Positions 1-12,214 of a DNA stretch of 64,000 bases are shown piece by piece. This DNA comes from Hoplostethus atlanticus (taxonomy: Eukaryota; Chordata; Actinopteri; Trachichthyiformes; Trachichthyidae): contig JAXDDX010000063.1 in assembly GCA_034670405.1 (NCBI GenBank), forward strand, positions 626,501-690,500, given 5' to 3'. Numbering within the stretch: position 1 is the stretch's first letter; every line of letters starts with the position of its first letter. The notes below the pieces were generated by a model. The model had not been told where the DNA came from. It was given only the letters and a program-made list of their open reading frames with translations, and searched no databases. A program made the position numbers and the translations under genes.

Positions 1-1854
1 AAGTGAATTCAAAACCAATAAATTCAGGTACATGGTTTTCAAAGTAAAATAATTCAGTGGTGTTTAAAAATTCAAATATAAATCTCACTTATTTGCTTCC
101 ATACAGATCTGCTATCCAGTGGAAACTCACTGTATGGGGAGTGGAGACTTCACCTCGAAGTGCTGGGTGCAGTACGGTCAGGTAGAAGTGGTTTGCAGAG
201 ACAGAATACGACCGAGAGGCACCATTGGGGATGGATGTGCTGGGATATGAGTGGCCGCGCGGCTCCTTTATGCGTTCCCGCTGTTGGCCCTAATGTCCCC
301 CACTCTGGCAGAGTGGGTTATGATCACTACTAGTGGCTCCTCACTGGCCAGCGAAGCCTTTGTTGGAAGAGATAAAACAGATCCTGTGTAACCAGCTGTG
401 GCAGCTGCTGTTATGCTGAGATCTGCTGTCCCAAGCACGGGAAGTTGGGGGGGGGGGAGATCTTTCATCCCCACCTAGGGAGGCTGGTGCTTTGGGCTGG
501 GCCAGTGAATAGTTTAATTTGAATTCTGCTGGTCTCCCACAGAATGTCAGAACTATTGAAGTGCCAGGGACTCATCTACCTGGTCTTTACATGATTGTTT
601 TCGAGGCATGGTGTGCTACTTCTCAGGAAATTCCTTTCCTTTTCAAATGTTATAGGGACAAAATATCAAAAATACGTGGGCAAAGAGTCAAATGTAATTT
701 CTACTATTAGCCTGCTGTGTGTGGCAGGTGTTTTCTCCCTATAGGCTTCACACACTCTTCACACAATCTTTTCCTCATTTTTTCTTCATCTCTTAAGAAA
801 TAGGGACGATTTCAATTTTGTATCACTTTGTGATCACCTACATCGGGAATCTTTCCCCTAAAACCCCATTAGAAGCAAGGAGGAGATAACAGAGAGAATA
901 AACTCTTGAGACTTTATTACATAAATTTGAAGGGCTAACATGTGACATATATAATGGTAATAAGCTCCTACTATATGGATAGGAAAATGCAGCAGTATGT
1001 GCAAACGTGCATGTTTGAGAAGGAGTCATAAAACAGTTGAGTTTTCTTTGAGATCTTTCTCTAATCTCATGGTCTCATATTCAGGAGAGTTAAATGATAC
1101 TTATTTAAGATGATTTGGAGATCTCTTGTTTTGAGTGAGATCAACATGAGCTGATATGTGATTGTTTCACTTGAGTCGAATTTGAGAAAATGCCTTTAGT
1201 CTCATTTTAGTGTTAAAAAGAGCTAATTTGTATGTAGTACAAATAAAAGGTATAGGAGGTGTAAGGTAAGGGACAAGCGGAACAATGACTGATGACTGAC
1301 AAGATATTATGTGGTCAATGTGATACGTTTTAGAGGCCTTCCAAACAATTTTGTGGGAATTTTTGCTTGATCTTCTTTCTCCTTTATAATGCAAACATCT
1401 ACAAAATCCAATATGGAATCTCTTAGGTTTGGCAAGGGTCTCACTTTGCCATATCCAATTGACACCCATAATATTTGGGTATGCGAGTGCAATGGTAGGC
1501 TTGGTGGTCTTTGCAATAGATAAGACAATGTGCTTATTGTATATTGTGGTCCAAGCTTATTGATACAAGACGGAAAAATGTCACTCGTTTTGCATCAAGC
1601 TTTTGATGTTTAACTCACATTTCTCCAAAGAACTGCAGTTATTTGTATACAAATAAAATATGAATTACGCTTTATAAGAAATATCTTCTACACCATAGTT
1701 TTAAAAAGCAACTAACAGCAGTAAGTGATGATTTCTACATCAGATGACTGGTTATTGCTCAGAACAGGTTGAACATTTTAAATTCTGGATAAACAAAGAG
1801 AGCCTGAACCTCTGAATGCATTTGCACAGCTCTGTGAGGATAGACTATACATAT
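1..1854. other. unassigned, no gene recognised
   Basis: Both strands hold only short reading frames (100 codons or fewer) with no motif I recognise. There is a run of ten G near 448 and AT-rich DNA from about 700 onward. I see no terminal repeats, tRNA boxes or splice-linked exons. It could be old repeat or ordinary intergenic sequence. Confidence 0.5.
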
Positions 1855-2298
1855 TGTAGCGAAATTTGGTGGACCGGGTTTGTTTTGCTGCCATCACCCT
1901 TGATCAGCTGGCAGGCCCGGCAACAGAGGTCGTACACACCACAGAGATGGAAAATTAACGTCTTTATTTATATGGACAATAATTCATAAGACCGCCGGGG
2001 CATCAGAACAAGGATGATCTTTCATACAGTTATCCCTTCCGCCCTAGGACATGAGCTGACATGCAATATGCGCTATTCTAATTTAAGTCACACTAGGTGA
2101 AATACACGCACACGTGAGAAAAGATTTAAAGCCACTACAAACTCTTGACACAACAACCGACAAAAGGGGCTCAGCCCAGGTGATAACACACACTTCAATA
2201 TTAATCGCAGCAACCCCCTCCCCATAGGTTAAGCAGACAACTGCGGTCTATCCCCTCCCGGACCCAGCGGTATTTTAAAAGAACACTAATAACCCACG

Positions 2299-2324
2299 CA
2301 CACACACACACACACACACACACA
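2299..2324. repeat. (CA)n microsatellite
   Basis: About thirteen uninterrupted CA units lie inside the probable solo LTR. Confidence 0.95.
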
Positions 2325-3090
2325 GGACAAGATACCGACATTACAATCAACATAAACTATTTGGGTTAAAAACCATCACTTAACTGGCCCATGCAGTGTG
2401 GCCCTCCCCCCGGGCCTGAGTAGGTACCACGGTCCCGACCGGGCTCTTTTGACGTGTTAGCCCACTGGGGGGATCCGTCGAGACAGTGGAATCAAGGGAG
2501 ACCCCGGCAGCATACCGAGTGCTCCAGCGCTGTGGGAGAACAGTACAAACGCACTCCTAATACCCCAATTCTCTACCTCCTTCTAAAATCCCGCACAACC
2601 TCCCCCTCTCTAACTATCTTCTCCGCCGGCGGACCTAACCATCCGCGAACGGTCCCACCCCCCTTGAGTGCAAGCAGCCAACAGCTTCAGTTCTTAGCAG
2701 AAAGTTTGGTTTTGGCATGGGCTACCAAGCCCCAGCAACCCACAGTTACCTGCTCCACCAGCTCTGTTGCTCATCTCCCGGCTCTGTCTTTTATCTGTTC
2801 AGAGTCCCTGACAGAGTTAATGAGCACCCACAGGTGCGCACAATCAACCTGACTGCGTGCAGTGATTGGTTCATCACAATATAAAAGACAGCACCAATTC
2901 TTAAGCAGATTCAGTGCAACACATCCAGTGTGTAACCAGATAAAACGTCAAGGCCCCTTTAGACGTCATAACGGGTGATTCTTAACATAATCCAACCCCT
3001 CTCAGAGCATGCCCAGGCCCAGGTGAACAACCAATCCCATTTACCTCGTCTCAAAATGCAGCTCTCGGCAGCGCCGCAAGCCCTTGCTTA

Positions 3091-3325
3091 TGGTGCATTC
3101 CATTGTACTCGGAAATCGATAATTCCGAGTTGGTATTCCTAAATGTGTTCCAGTGCATCTGCTCGGGAAAACATAATCGCCCGCAGCAAACTCATGTTTG
3201 TATGGCAAGTCTCAGAATGTTACAAGCATCTAAACTCAACATCAACTACTACAGCGCCATTAGTGAATAGAATCGGCGCGTATCACTTCGGACGCCGTTT
3301 TTTCCGAGTACACTGGAATGCACCA
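3091..3325. mobile_element. Harbinger-type MITE with TTA target duplication
   Basis: This 235-bp unit has inverted ends: TGGTGCATTCCATTG on the left, and a right end whose reverse complement begins TGGTGCATTCCAGTG. Both sides carry TTA (3088-3090 and 3326-3328), the 3-bp duplication typical of PIF/Harbinger elements. It encodes nothing and would depend on a transposase made elsewhere. A truncated relative in the opposite orientation lies at about 12103-12214. The Harbinger at 21604 has different ends, so it is not the obvious parent. Confidence 0.8.
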
Positions 3326-3358
3326 TTACCGACCAGTGAAGCTAAAACAACAACATAT

Positions 3359-4046
3359 CTACGGCCATATACCAACTCTCCAGTTATTATTTTGTAGGAT
3401 GCAGGCAGCAACATAGATCCCTGCACAGTCTCCCAACACGCGAAAATGCCAGGACAGAGCGGATTAATTTTATTTTTAACGGCAACGGCTTCATTTTTTC
3501 TGTATGTGATGATCACTCCTCGGACTGCTTGAGCAACGGCAGGATTAGCATCTAAATTGAAGCTTAAAGATGGAGCAATTCATAAGGTACGTGACCCATC
3601 TGCAAAATTGGAATCTGTAAGTGTCACCATGTTTTGATTTAATTTACAAATTAGTCTGGTTAGTATATTCGACTGCTGGTTAGCTAACGAGCTAGCGGGG
3701 CTAGCCATGGGCTTGTTGGGCGTGGAAGAAGTAAGAACACTAAAGCTGGAGTCATTAAAAGTAAAGTTATTGGTTGGAGTCAGGACTCATCTTAAAGTTA
3801 TTTGTTGGGACCAGTGTCTGTTTTATAAGTCTGTCGAACGTGTCAGGCTCGGTAAACTTTAGCCACCATTAGTACAATCGCGTTTGGTTGTTTGCGCTGC
3901 GCTGTTTGGATGCAAATAGGTTGCATCCAATAATATATTGGCTAACTAGCTCAACAAAATTGTCAATCCTAGCTTGTCTGCAAGTTGTATTCAATAAGCT
4001 TATGGACATGAGCCATAAACAGACCGGCTACAGCAGAGAGTGTCGC
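3359..4046. other. unassigned
   Basis: AT-rich DNA with only short frames and no terminal repeats that I could pair. No function is assigned. Confidence 0.4.
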
Positions 4047-4099
4047 TCACACACCCACATACACAAAACAAAGTACAATATTACACAGAATTGTTATCA

Positions 4100-4202
4100 T
4101 TGAGAAACTAAGTGGAACCGCCTCAGCTGCCTCTTCCCATTCTGGGTCAGGCTCCGGCTCAAACATGTACGGTCTCAGTGTTGGTTCTGGAGCGGCCGCC
4201 AT
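4100..4202 (-). pseudogene. possible first exon of a P2X7-domain-like fish repeat gene
   Basis: A minus-strand frame starting at 4202, in a good initiation context (ccATGGcg), encodes an acidic N-terminus with the run PYMFEPEPDPEWEEAAEA. Fish genomes hold many genes with a P2X7 intracellular-type zinc-binding domain whose first exon is of this acidic PYxFEPE type, as far as I recall. No cysteine-rich downstream exon was found nearby, so this is a single orphan exon at best. It could also be a chance frame. Confidence 0.25.
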
Positions 4203-4285
4203 GGTTATGGTAAATTTCTGCATCAAGCTTATTTGTTTACCTTGAGCAGCATGAGCGCTCTGCTCTCCGCCTCCACCAGGCGATT

Positions 4286-4378
4286 GCATGGAGGTTGTAT
4301 GTAATGAGCACTGCTCTGATTGGCCGCCTCACGCCGTGAGGCCGTGAGAGCAGTGCTCATTACGTACAACCTCCATGC
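4286..4378. repeat. long near-perfect hairpin
   Basis: Arms of about 32 bases (GCATGGAGGTTGTATGTAAT and onward, mirrored at the right) pair with a single mismatch around a loop of about 29 bases. The loop is itself palindromic (GCCTCACGCCGTGAGGC). The flanks show no further symmetry. It may be a foldback element or the end of a DNA transposon. Confidence 0.85.
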
Positions 4379-4719
4379 CCTCAAAACAGCCTGTTCTTTA
4401 CAATGGAGAAAATGAGAGACTGAAACACACACCACAGAAGCTGGTTTTATGATTTTTTTAATATCGACTTCAAAAACATCTTGTCAAGACCCCTGGAAAC
4501 AGTTTTAAATAGCCCAAAATGAGTAAAATACCCCCCCTTTAAAACTGTCCATAATGTTGAGAAATCCTCAAACAAAACAATCAAAACTTCCAATTCCTTG
4601 AGTGCTGAGGTTTTAAGAGCACAGTCAGAAAATACTAAAAAATAAATAAGTACTTGAGGCTCATTCATTTTGAGCTGTTTATTTGTCCATCAAGGTCAAG
4701 GAATAGCTTCTGAAATACC

Positions 4720-5704
4720 TTAAACAGCGATCGCAAGAATTAACGCAAGTTCAACTAACTGCCGCAATACTTGCAAGAGCTTGCAATTTTGCCAAAACCC
4801 CGCAATATTCCCGCATAAAACGGTCAAATTGGCACAATGCTTCCACATTAACACTCCACATGTTACATTAACACTCCTACATGTTCGGGAGGTTGTTTTT
4901 TCTTTATTTAAATATGCAATTTGCACCATTTGCTTTCTTGTTATCCTGAGCCTTTGATAGTTACACACGATTGGCCGGAGTGGCCAATCGGGACAAGCGG
5001 GACGAATCCCTGTAGGTCTTTGGGCCGGTTGGACGGGCCGCGCCGCGGTGTAGCCTAATCATTTTATAAACTGTTCAAGTTGATTTGCTGCTAACAGGCC
5101 GGTAACTAGTTCGATGTACATTCTCCGCTCCGGACCTCTCTCTCCTTTTCTCTGTGTCAAACTGGCAGCACTGACATACCTGACAGATTAGAGCGAGACG
5201 GGAACGTGACGGGTCAACTAATGATGTGATGGTGTTACACCATTTACACAGCGACTGCATTAGTGGTGTAGAAAACGTTAATTTTATTACTTTGCGGCAA
5301 TATTTTGTAAAGCATGCAAGTTGGCTATAAGGTAGCACCGGACACACACCATTCCCCCACTATCGGCACAGACCAACCACTCCTACTCGCCTTCTTCTAT
5401 GTCTTCCAGTAAAATGAACTATAAACCGCTCACTCCGCCACCTACTGGCAATAAACCTGGAACTGACAAATAACTAAACATTGAAGGGATTGGGCAGGTA
5501 TACACAGGTATACGCAGTTTACAATGTTTTGGGGAGGATGGGGGCTCGAAATTTTCATCAATTCCTGCTGTTTTACCACAAGATAACACGAAAAATATCA
5601 CAAATTGCATCGCAATTTTTGATAAAAGCCGCTGCAAATTCAATCATTTTGGGCCGCAATAATCAGAAAAAAACTCTGCGAAATCCTGGTGGGACTGCTT
5701 AAAG
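4720..5704. mobile_element. possible decayed DNA transposon
   Basis: Both ends of this stretch are rich in motifs of the type CGCAA/GCCGCAA (4725-4815 and 5580-5665). The right end, read on the minus strand, begins CAGTCCCACCAGGATTTCGC, a form I associate with fish DNA-transposon termini. TTAA occurs beside both edges. I could not align the left end as a true inverted repeat, so the boundaries and family are uncertain. No transposase frame is present. Confidence 0.25.
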
Positions 5705-6279
5705 GTGAACTTTAACTGCTTGGGATAGCTGAGGTTAAGAGCATATATTACACCATTAGCAAAGCACAGGATCTGGTGACATCAATCCCCTCCAGGATCT
5801 TGGTTCCCTTGGCCACAATGGTTGCACACCCATCACCGATGATGGCAATCTTCATCACTTGTATCACAAGGTCTGCCTTGAACGCCTCCAAGTCCTTGTA
5901 AAAGAAATTAAAAGGTATTAGAGAGTTGGAGATAAAAAGAAATGCATGGCTCAAACTCTTTTCTATAGGGGTCATTCCATATCAAATCATCTAAGGAGAG
6001 AACAAAACAGCACATTATATCAATTATCTATCACTGATTTGTTTTAACATGCTCATCTCCAGTTATTTTGTCAAACCATAGTTGATTGCTGTGGAGAAAG
6101 CTGGAGAATGTATTTTTTTCCTTTCTAAAATACTCACATGAAAACATTTTTGATTTAAAATATGCATTAACGTATTAATGCAATACCATATAAAATCCCA
6201 ATCTAAAATTGTGTATTAATCCAAAAATCTTTAAAGTTTTCAAACCTTTTCAAGTTAAAGGGTACTGAATTACTTATAC

Positions 6280-6370
6280 TGTAGCTACTCTTTGAAAAGG
6301 TCCTCCTCCTTCTCCAAGATACACCACAAGGCAGCGGATGGCAGCTTCTCTCCGTCTATCAACTGTGTTG
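6280..6370 (-). pseudogene. exon block of the PB1-like pseudogene
   Basis: This short minus-strand block reads MNQDNTVDRRREAAIRC and continues LVVYLGEGG. It follows the exon at 6632-6505 across an intron that starts with a GTATAA donor. It is listed separately because it is too short to stand out as an open frame. Confidence 0.5.
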
Positions 6371-6632
6371 TCCTGATTCATGAAAAAAATATATCGGGTT
6401 CAATAAAAACCAGATCCACAAGTACCCCAATGATGGCAATTTATCTGAAGAAATGTTTTTAATAATATACAATTGAAAAGAAAGTTTAGTTCATAATTAT
6501 ACCTCAAGAAGCATGTCCTTAATGCGCCTGATCTTCAGGCCTGCAGCTCCTCCCTTTGACTGGACTAAGGCCATCAGTTTCGGGGTGCACTGGTCAAGCT
6601 TGGCCACAAAGGTCGATTCAAGGCTAACTGTT

Positions 6633-7826
6633 TGTTTGTTTGTTTGTTTATTTGGATCTCTTTTAGCCCTATTGGGCTATTCTTCCAAGAGTCCATAGCA
6701 TAAAAACATTTAATACAAGTTACAGTAACATAATACAATATACAAATATAAAAAAACATACATTCAACACATTCACACACATTGATGGCATAATACACAC
6801 AACACAGCCTATGCGTATAATAATGCATACATGCCATACCACCCAATCATTCAATCTTACAGTTATACTACATCCACACCAATATACCATATATAAAATC
6901 TTCAATTCAGGTTACCTAACAAATACATAGCAATACATTGTCAATACAAGTACAAATATTAGGAATATGTAAATATTAGAACACAATTTCCTATGCCTAA
7001 TGTACCATGACAAATACCTAGATCTTATAGAGTTACCTGTACCCACAATTAAAAGTGACAACTTACATGATCATACTGAGCTTGGTTTACTTCCAATGTT
7101 CTTTAAAAGTGCATTTTATGTTTTGTTTGAATTGTTTTTTTGGTAGGCTCCTAATGGGATCAGGCAAACCATTCCACAGCTTGACAGCACGATAAAAAAA
7201 CATTATTTTACCAGTTATAAGCCTAATCCTAGGTAGTACATAATCACTTGTGTTAGCTGCTCTTGTGTTAACTAAATGTCCATCTTTCACTTGCTGGAAC
7301 CTGCTTTTCAACAGTTTTGGCCTCTTTTTAGCCTGCAAGTTATAAAATGAATGAAGAACACTTATGGGTATTATATCCTTAATGGGTGACCATGCCAGTA
7401 TTTTATGTCGTTCTTCAACAGGGGTGTCACTCGAACGTCTAAGAATAATTCTTGCAGCCTTATTTTGTGCAATTTGGAGCCTACTAATTTCTCCAACTCC
7501 GGCATTACCCCAAGTGGCAGCACAATAGTTCACCTGACTCCCAATTAGAGCATGAGTCACTTGTCTTAGTATTTTTATGGGTAAGTATTCAGCTATTCTA
7601 CTAACCATGCCAGCAATCCTAACCAGCTTCTTACATAGATAAGATATATGTGATGTCCAAGACAGGCAACTATCAAGTTGGACACCTAACAGTCTGTTCT
7701 CATTTACTTGTTCAATCATTACACCATCTGCCATGAGCTGCAAGCAGGGGTGTGCTTGCCTTTTTCTCACAGAACCCATAAGCATTACTTTTGTTTTCTT
7801 CATATTCAGTACAAGTTTGTTGTTAC
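6633..7826 (-). mobile_element. 5'-truncated LINE with (AAAC)n tail
   Basis: The insert is flanked by AACTGTT at 6626-6632 and 7827-7833, a 7-bp target duplication. On the minus strand it ends in an AAAC repeat. It encodes the end of a reverse-transcriptase protein and no more, so it is a typical truncated copy. It split an exon of the surrounding pseudogene: removing it joins that exon's coding frame cleanly. This shows the host exon was in frame there when the LINE landed. Confidence 0.85.
7087..7826 (-). CDS. LINE reverse transcriptase, C-terminal part
   Basis: About 245 residues are open without a stop. The frame starts just past the 5' junction with the canonical NNKLVLNMKKTKVMLMG motif that follows the RT active site in jockey/L2/I-type LINEs. 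It continues with LLGVQLDSCLSWTSHI and the connection/thumb segment (LIGSQVNYCAATWGNAG, LQIAQNKAARIIL), and ends KCTFKEHWK. The YADD box and the endonuclease are missing because the copy is 5' truncated. It cannot be autonomous. The clade is uncertain (L2/CR1/I-like). Confidence 0.8.
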
Positions 7827-8655
7827 AACTGTTGTTATCCTGAATTCTTCATTTATCTGCTGGGCCAAAAAAAGAGATATGATTTGAGAGACCTAACTCT
7901 AGTGGACATGTATCTACACAGTATCAATCCACAGTACAAAAATACTAGTCTAATAAAACTTATTTTCTAATGTTACAGTCTCACTTGTGCTGCATTAAAA
8001 AGAGCAGGCCATCGCTTCATGAAGTCACTGATGGTAGGGGCCTCATTAACTATTTCTTGCCTGCAAAGAGAGAATGTCTTGACCATTTTCTCAGCTACCA
8101 CCTTGGAGTTATCCCTTTTCATCACTTCACTTGGGAGCTCCACTATCTTTTTCCAAACTTGCAGTAGTTTCACCTTGAGCTTGAGGGGGTAGGCCATCTA
8201 CTTCAGCCTTCCTTGTATTTTTCCTTGTATTTTTCAGATTCTTTGCAGGAGTCCACTCGTGCTGCTTTCCTCTTGAGTTCACTTCAAGTTCAGGACAGCC
8301 GAGATCTCAAAGTTTGGATCTGAAGTTGTTCATCTTATATTTCAGGCGCTGTATCCATCCATAACACCCATTAAAAAGGACCCCAGTTCTTTGAGACAGG
8401 GGTGCTTTTGAATCAGGGCCTCTGCTACTTGACATACCCGCAGACTTGATGGATAAGCAGTGTACTCATGAATAGCCTCCGCTAGTTTTCCAAGAATGTC
8501 TGGGAGGAGTGGGATGAGGTCTTAAGCACTGAAAAAAGTCCCATCCTTATTGAGGCTTCCATTGGCTGACTCTCTGTATTGGAAACAAAGCGGGGAATTA
8601 CAAATTCAGAGGCCCAAAAGGCTGAGCACCATCATCAGTCATGTTGGTTACATCA

Positions 8656-9222
8656 TGTCAAGGGTAGCAGACAAGCGGACCCAAGCGCAGAACACAGAGG
8701 CTGAGGGTAGTCAAACAGGTTTATTGAGGGGATAACTGGAGATGGCGAGGCGGCGTGATGACGGGGGAAAGCGGAGATGGGTGAAGAGCAGGCTGGTTAG
8801 CAGGCAGGCAAGTAGGCAGGCAAGCAGGCAGGCAAGCAGACAGGCTGGGTTCCTGAAGTTCGAGAGACAGAGCAGGTATTAACAGGAGCAAACACGGGGA
8901 AACAAGCATACGCAATAGCTAATACGAACACCGGTTGAAGAGCAGCTACCACTGAAGCAGTGCAAACAATCTGCCGATGAGTGGGAGGAAAGCCGAGGTT
9001 GATATACAGGAGGGATGATGATTTGATGGAAGCCAGGTGTGTGTGGTTGAGGGGCTGATGAGCAGGTAACTGGGAGGAGTGTAGGACCCAGGGAGGTGGC
9101 AGGAACAGGAACACCCATACACGTCCACACACACAAACACAGAGACAAAACCAGGGGCATGGCGCACAGGAGGAATCGGAAACACAGGAAATATAAGGGA
9201 AGACAGAGGCATGGCCATGACA
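8656..9222 (-). mobile_element. solo LTR, 5-bp target duplication CATCA
   Basis: This 567-bp unit has ends TGTCAAGGG...CCATGACA, with CATCA on both sides (8651-8655 and 9223-9227). Read on the minus strand it begins TGTCATGGCC, has a TATATTT box close to the start, and has CAATAAAC about 65 bases before the end, in the order of U3-R-U5. No internal retroelement sequence remains, so recombination between two LTRs is the likely origin. It interrupts the PB1-like exon of the pseudogene. A GGCA-rich tandem tract lies inside. The long serine/proline- and cysteine-rich frames it opens on the minus strand are not genes. Confidence 0.85.
8797..8846. repeat. (GGCA)n-type tetranucleotide repeat
   Basis: Imperfect GGCAGGCAAGCA units lie within the solo LTR and create spurious cysteine/proline-rich frames. 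Confidence 0.9.
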
Positions 9223-9990
9223 CATCAGTTAAGGTCAAAGTTACTGTAGGGGACTCCTGGATATACACAACCTTGATTGTGTCCGTATCCTGGATGCCAG
9301 TTGTTGAACACGGGGAGAAATAATCATTACCAAAATCAACATCTTTATACTGCAGACTGAAGTCTCCAGCAATCCCAAATGTATCACAAATGACTGAGTG
9401 AAGGTCATCCACTGTCCCAGGGATTCCAGATGGTAATGCCAGTTCATGGATATCTTGATCCGCAAGCATCACTCAGAGTTGGGCCGGTTGTAACATTAGG
9501 AATATTATCTGCAAGAGAAATATGTTTGACACTTGCCCCCCTCCAAAAGTACACATCACCGCAGTATGGAGGCCAGCATAGCTCTGTGCCTGCAGGCTAA
9601 TGGCTAAGCTAAACAACCATGGCGTGTTTTGTTATGTTTCTCATCCGGTTCTCTCTGACTCAGAATGTGGCCTTTTTGGCTCAGTGCCACCACTTGCCTC
9701 GGTTGTTGCACTCACTTCATGGATTCTGCTATTGAGAATTGTTAGGGATGGGAGAGGGGAGTGCTTCTTTTAAACACAAAAAAAGTCTCCACAAGTCACA
9801 CATTAGTTTCAGGATTGTTACTAGGTTCAAATAGTGCAGGTTTACACTACAATGACTCATACACAAATAAGAGCCATCTATGGAACATAAATGTAGCGCT
9901 TAAGAGTCAGAATGCTTTTTCCACCAAACATGTAAGATGTCAGATAGCTTGGCTGGCTCTAGGACTTTCACAGTACATGTTTTCTCAAGC

Positions 9991-11246
9991 TAGTGCTGCA
10001 CGATTTGGTGAAAAGGTCATATTGCGATTATTGTGGACAATATTGCGATTTGCGATTGCAATATAATAAACAAATGGTATCATGGTCTACTCGCTTGGTT
10101 ATCAAGGAAAAATGCACAGATTACTGATAATTTTGAAATGTGTATTTCTCAACTCAAACATACAAACTTAAACTAGCATAAAAAAAACAAAAATTTGTAC
10201 AGTACTGTTTTCAAAATAACTTAATATTTTACAAAATTAAATAAATAACATAACAAAAAATATTTTTCTAAATAAAGGCATTTCTGCAAACTTGTTAGTT
10301 TTTCTCAATAGTCCAACTAAATAAATAGAACAATAAATAAGAAAATACAAATTTTCATTCAAATAAGACATTTTGAATGCCCAAACAAACAAGGACATTT
10401 AAGCAGGGTGTAACATAAAAATTAGTTATTAAGTTACAAAATGGGGCATACTTTGTACAACCGCTTCTAAAAATGAAACTGGATTCAGGCTACATCGACA
10501 CTAATACGTAGGATCTCCGTTCACAGAAGCATTTCAGCACCGCTTCAGAAATTATCGCCGCCCATGCTACTACGCCTGAAAACACATATCACGTAACCAT
10601 TCACCTACACTGGGCATGCGCGTGCCGGTGTAAACAGGAAGCAGATTGTCTGCTCTGCTGTTGCTTAAAAGCAGGTCCTGACAGTCGAGTAGAATTTTTT
10701 GCTCAATGCAGTTCACTCATATGAGCTGACAGAAATACACTGTAGGAATCGTTAAGGAGATTCGTCCGTCACCCATACACGCCCCCAAAAAAACACTTTG
10801 GATCGGGACAAGTCACCCAAATTGACGTGAAGAAAGCGACATTCGCCGAAAAGCGAGTTGTTTGCGACCCTGGATACAACTATGTAGTATTGCCGCGTGA
10901 TGTAGCGACTTTCACTTTGCATGTTTTACACAGTACGTCTTTCTGCTCAATGTCGCTGAGCTTGAATCAAAAATATCGCCATATAACATTTGTCGCGTTT
11001 GTTTTGCCCACCAGTTCAGCGTCAACCTACTCGTTATTATCCATTCCACCTGGTCTGACTCTGCGCCACACCGGATAGTCATGTGACCATGCACACACGC
11101 TTCACTGCCTGAACAGAGACTGATTGGTCATTTCTTTATTATGGGCGTAGCAGACTGCACACAAACAGAGAATAGGTTGTCACGTTCACACACACACAGG
11201 TTGACATCGCGATTGCGATTGCGATTAGATTAATCGTGCAGCACTA
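9991..11246. mobile_element. non-autonomous hAT element, 8-bp TSD TCTCAAGC
   Basis: This 1,256-bp element has perfect 15-bp inverted ends, TAGTGCTGCACGATT on the left with its reverse complement at the right. The flanks TCTCAAGC are identical at 9983-9990 and 11247-11254. Subterminal ATTGCGATT repeats occur at both ends, as in many fish hATs. No transposase frame is present and the interior is AT-rich. It inserted into the last exon region of the upstream pseudogene. Confidence 0.95.
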
Positions 11247-12102
11247 TCTCAAGCACATAGCTCCTCAGGTGCTCAACTGACTAAGTACTTAAGCATTTCA
11301 CAAGGAATCCAACTGTACCCTTCACAACCACAGTTTGGATCAACTCCCCAAAATCTGGTAGACCATCTGTGGAACCATTAGCCAAGATCATTCCACTGGT
11401 GTACTTGGCTGTAACACACACTATTAGCTATTTGGATACGTCTCACCAGGAAACTTTGCCTGCAGTTCTTCCTGGATATCCTCTCTCAGCACACTAACAT
11501 CCACAGTAGTCAGTGTTGTGGCCTGTAGTAAAGGTCTGACAACACTGGAATCATGTTGGTTATAAGCAACCATCAACTGATGCTTCACGGAGTGTGACAG
11601 CAGAATATTTCAAAAGCTGTGAGTATGCCTGACAACACACTTAAAAAAGCTGTGGGCCATAAGCAGGGATTTTTGATCCAACCATGAGCGGCAGGAGTCG
11701 CAGCAAGGTCCAATGCTCATGGGCATTCCCTCCCACACTTTACCGTGCAGCAAAGTTCACAGGGACAAGCTGTGGTGCATCTGTCTTGTCTGACCATTTA
11801 TAGGGGAACTCTTTGATGCATTTGTTTAGCTCTTCAAGCGTGAAGTATTTACTCTGAATGAACACTCTGAGGCACAGTGCCATTTCTAGGGACACTATAC
11901 CCTATAAGAGATCGTGCAACACATCAGATGGAAAGCCAGACAAAACATCAAGATATTTCAGTTTTCCTGTCAGTGCACACTGCCTCTTCACTCCACACGA
12001 GTCAAACTGGCATTCTCCTGTACAGTCTGAATATGCAGTGTGTGTTGTGCTTTAGTTCTGGGTGTGAATGCCCCTGTTCTCACTTCTCCTATCTCCTATG
12101 AG

Positions 12103-12214
12103 TTTGCTGCGGGGCGTCCATGTTTTCCCGAGCAGATGCACTGGAACGCATTTGATTGGAAATCGGGAATATCGACTCAGAATTATCGACTTCTGAGTAC
12201 AATGGAATGAACCA
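12103..12214 (-). mobile_element. truncated Harbinger-type MITE
   Basis: The right end, read on the minus strand, begins TGGTTCATTCCATTGTACTC and continues parallel to the first half of the MITE at 3091-3325, including CCCGCAGCAAACTCAT. TAA follows at 12215-12217. The other half and its end are missing. Confidence 0.7.

Larger units (their letters stand above)
1855..3352 (-). mobile_element. probable solo LTR containing a MITE
   Basis: The segment starts TGTAGCG and ends ACAACA, the TG...CA ends of an LTR. It is flanked by ACATAT at 1849-1854 and again at 3353-3358, a possible 6-bp target duplication. A TTTATTTATA stretch near 1960 reads as a polyadenylation signal on the minus strand, which suggests minus orientation. 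The unit contains a CA microsatellite and the MITE at 3091-3325, so the LTR itself would be about 1.26 kb. No gag or pol remains. The 6-bp match was found by searching, so chance is possible. Confidence 0.4.
5705..9515 (-). pseudogene. broken multi-exon gene, PB1-like N-terminus (fish multi-copy family)
   Basis: Minus-strand exons appear in order. At 9515-9228, after an acceptor TTTCTCTTGCAG, is a PB1/ubiquitin-like block (residues LPSGIPGTVDDL, FSLQYKDVDFGND, IKVVYIQE). At 8650-8220 is a block with ILGKLAEAIHEYTAYPS and VAEALIQKHPCLKE, carrying an in-frame stop at about 8524, frameshifts, and a stop after FRSKL. At 8197-7973 is SLCRQEIVNEAPTISDF and MKRWPALF. At 7850-7834 plus 6632-6505 is INEEFRITTV then SLESTF...GGAAGLKIRR, ending at a GT donor. 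At 6370-6280 is RRREAAIRCLVVYLGEGG. At 5925-5705 is a block with GDGCATIVAKGTKILEG, a frameshift, then YALNLSYPKQLKFT. I recognise these as a teleost-expanded family often labelled SAM-domain-like or uncharacterized; its function is unknown to me. A solo LTR (8656) and a LINE (6633) interrupt exons. The lesions make it a pseudogene. Confidence 0.65.

Noticed and set aside
268-474. 68-codon minus-strand frame
   Set aside because: Short, no motif, overlaps a G run; no support as a gene.
8879-9472. 197-codon frame as one protein
   Set aside because: Only the first 80 or so residues are family-like; the rest is solo LTR read through.
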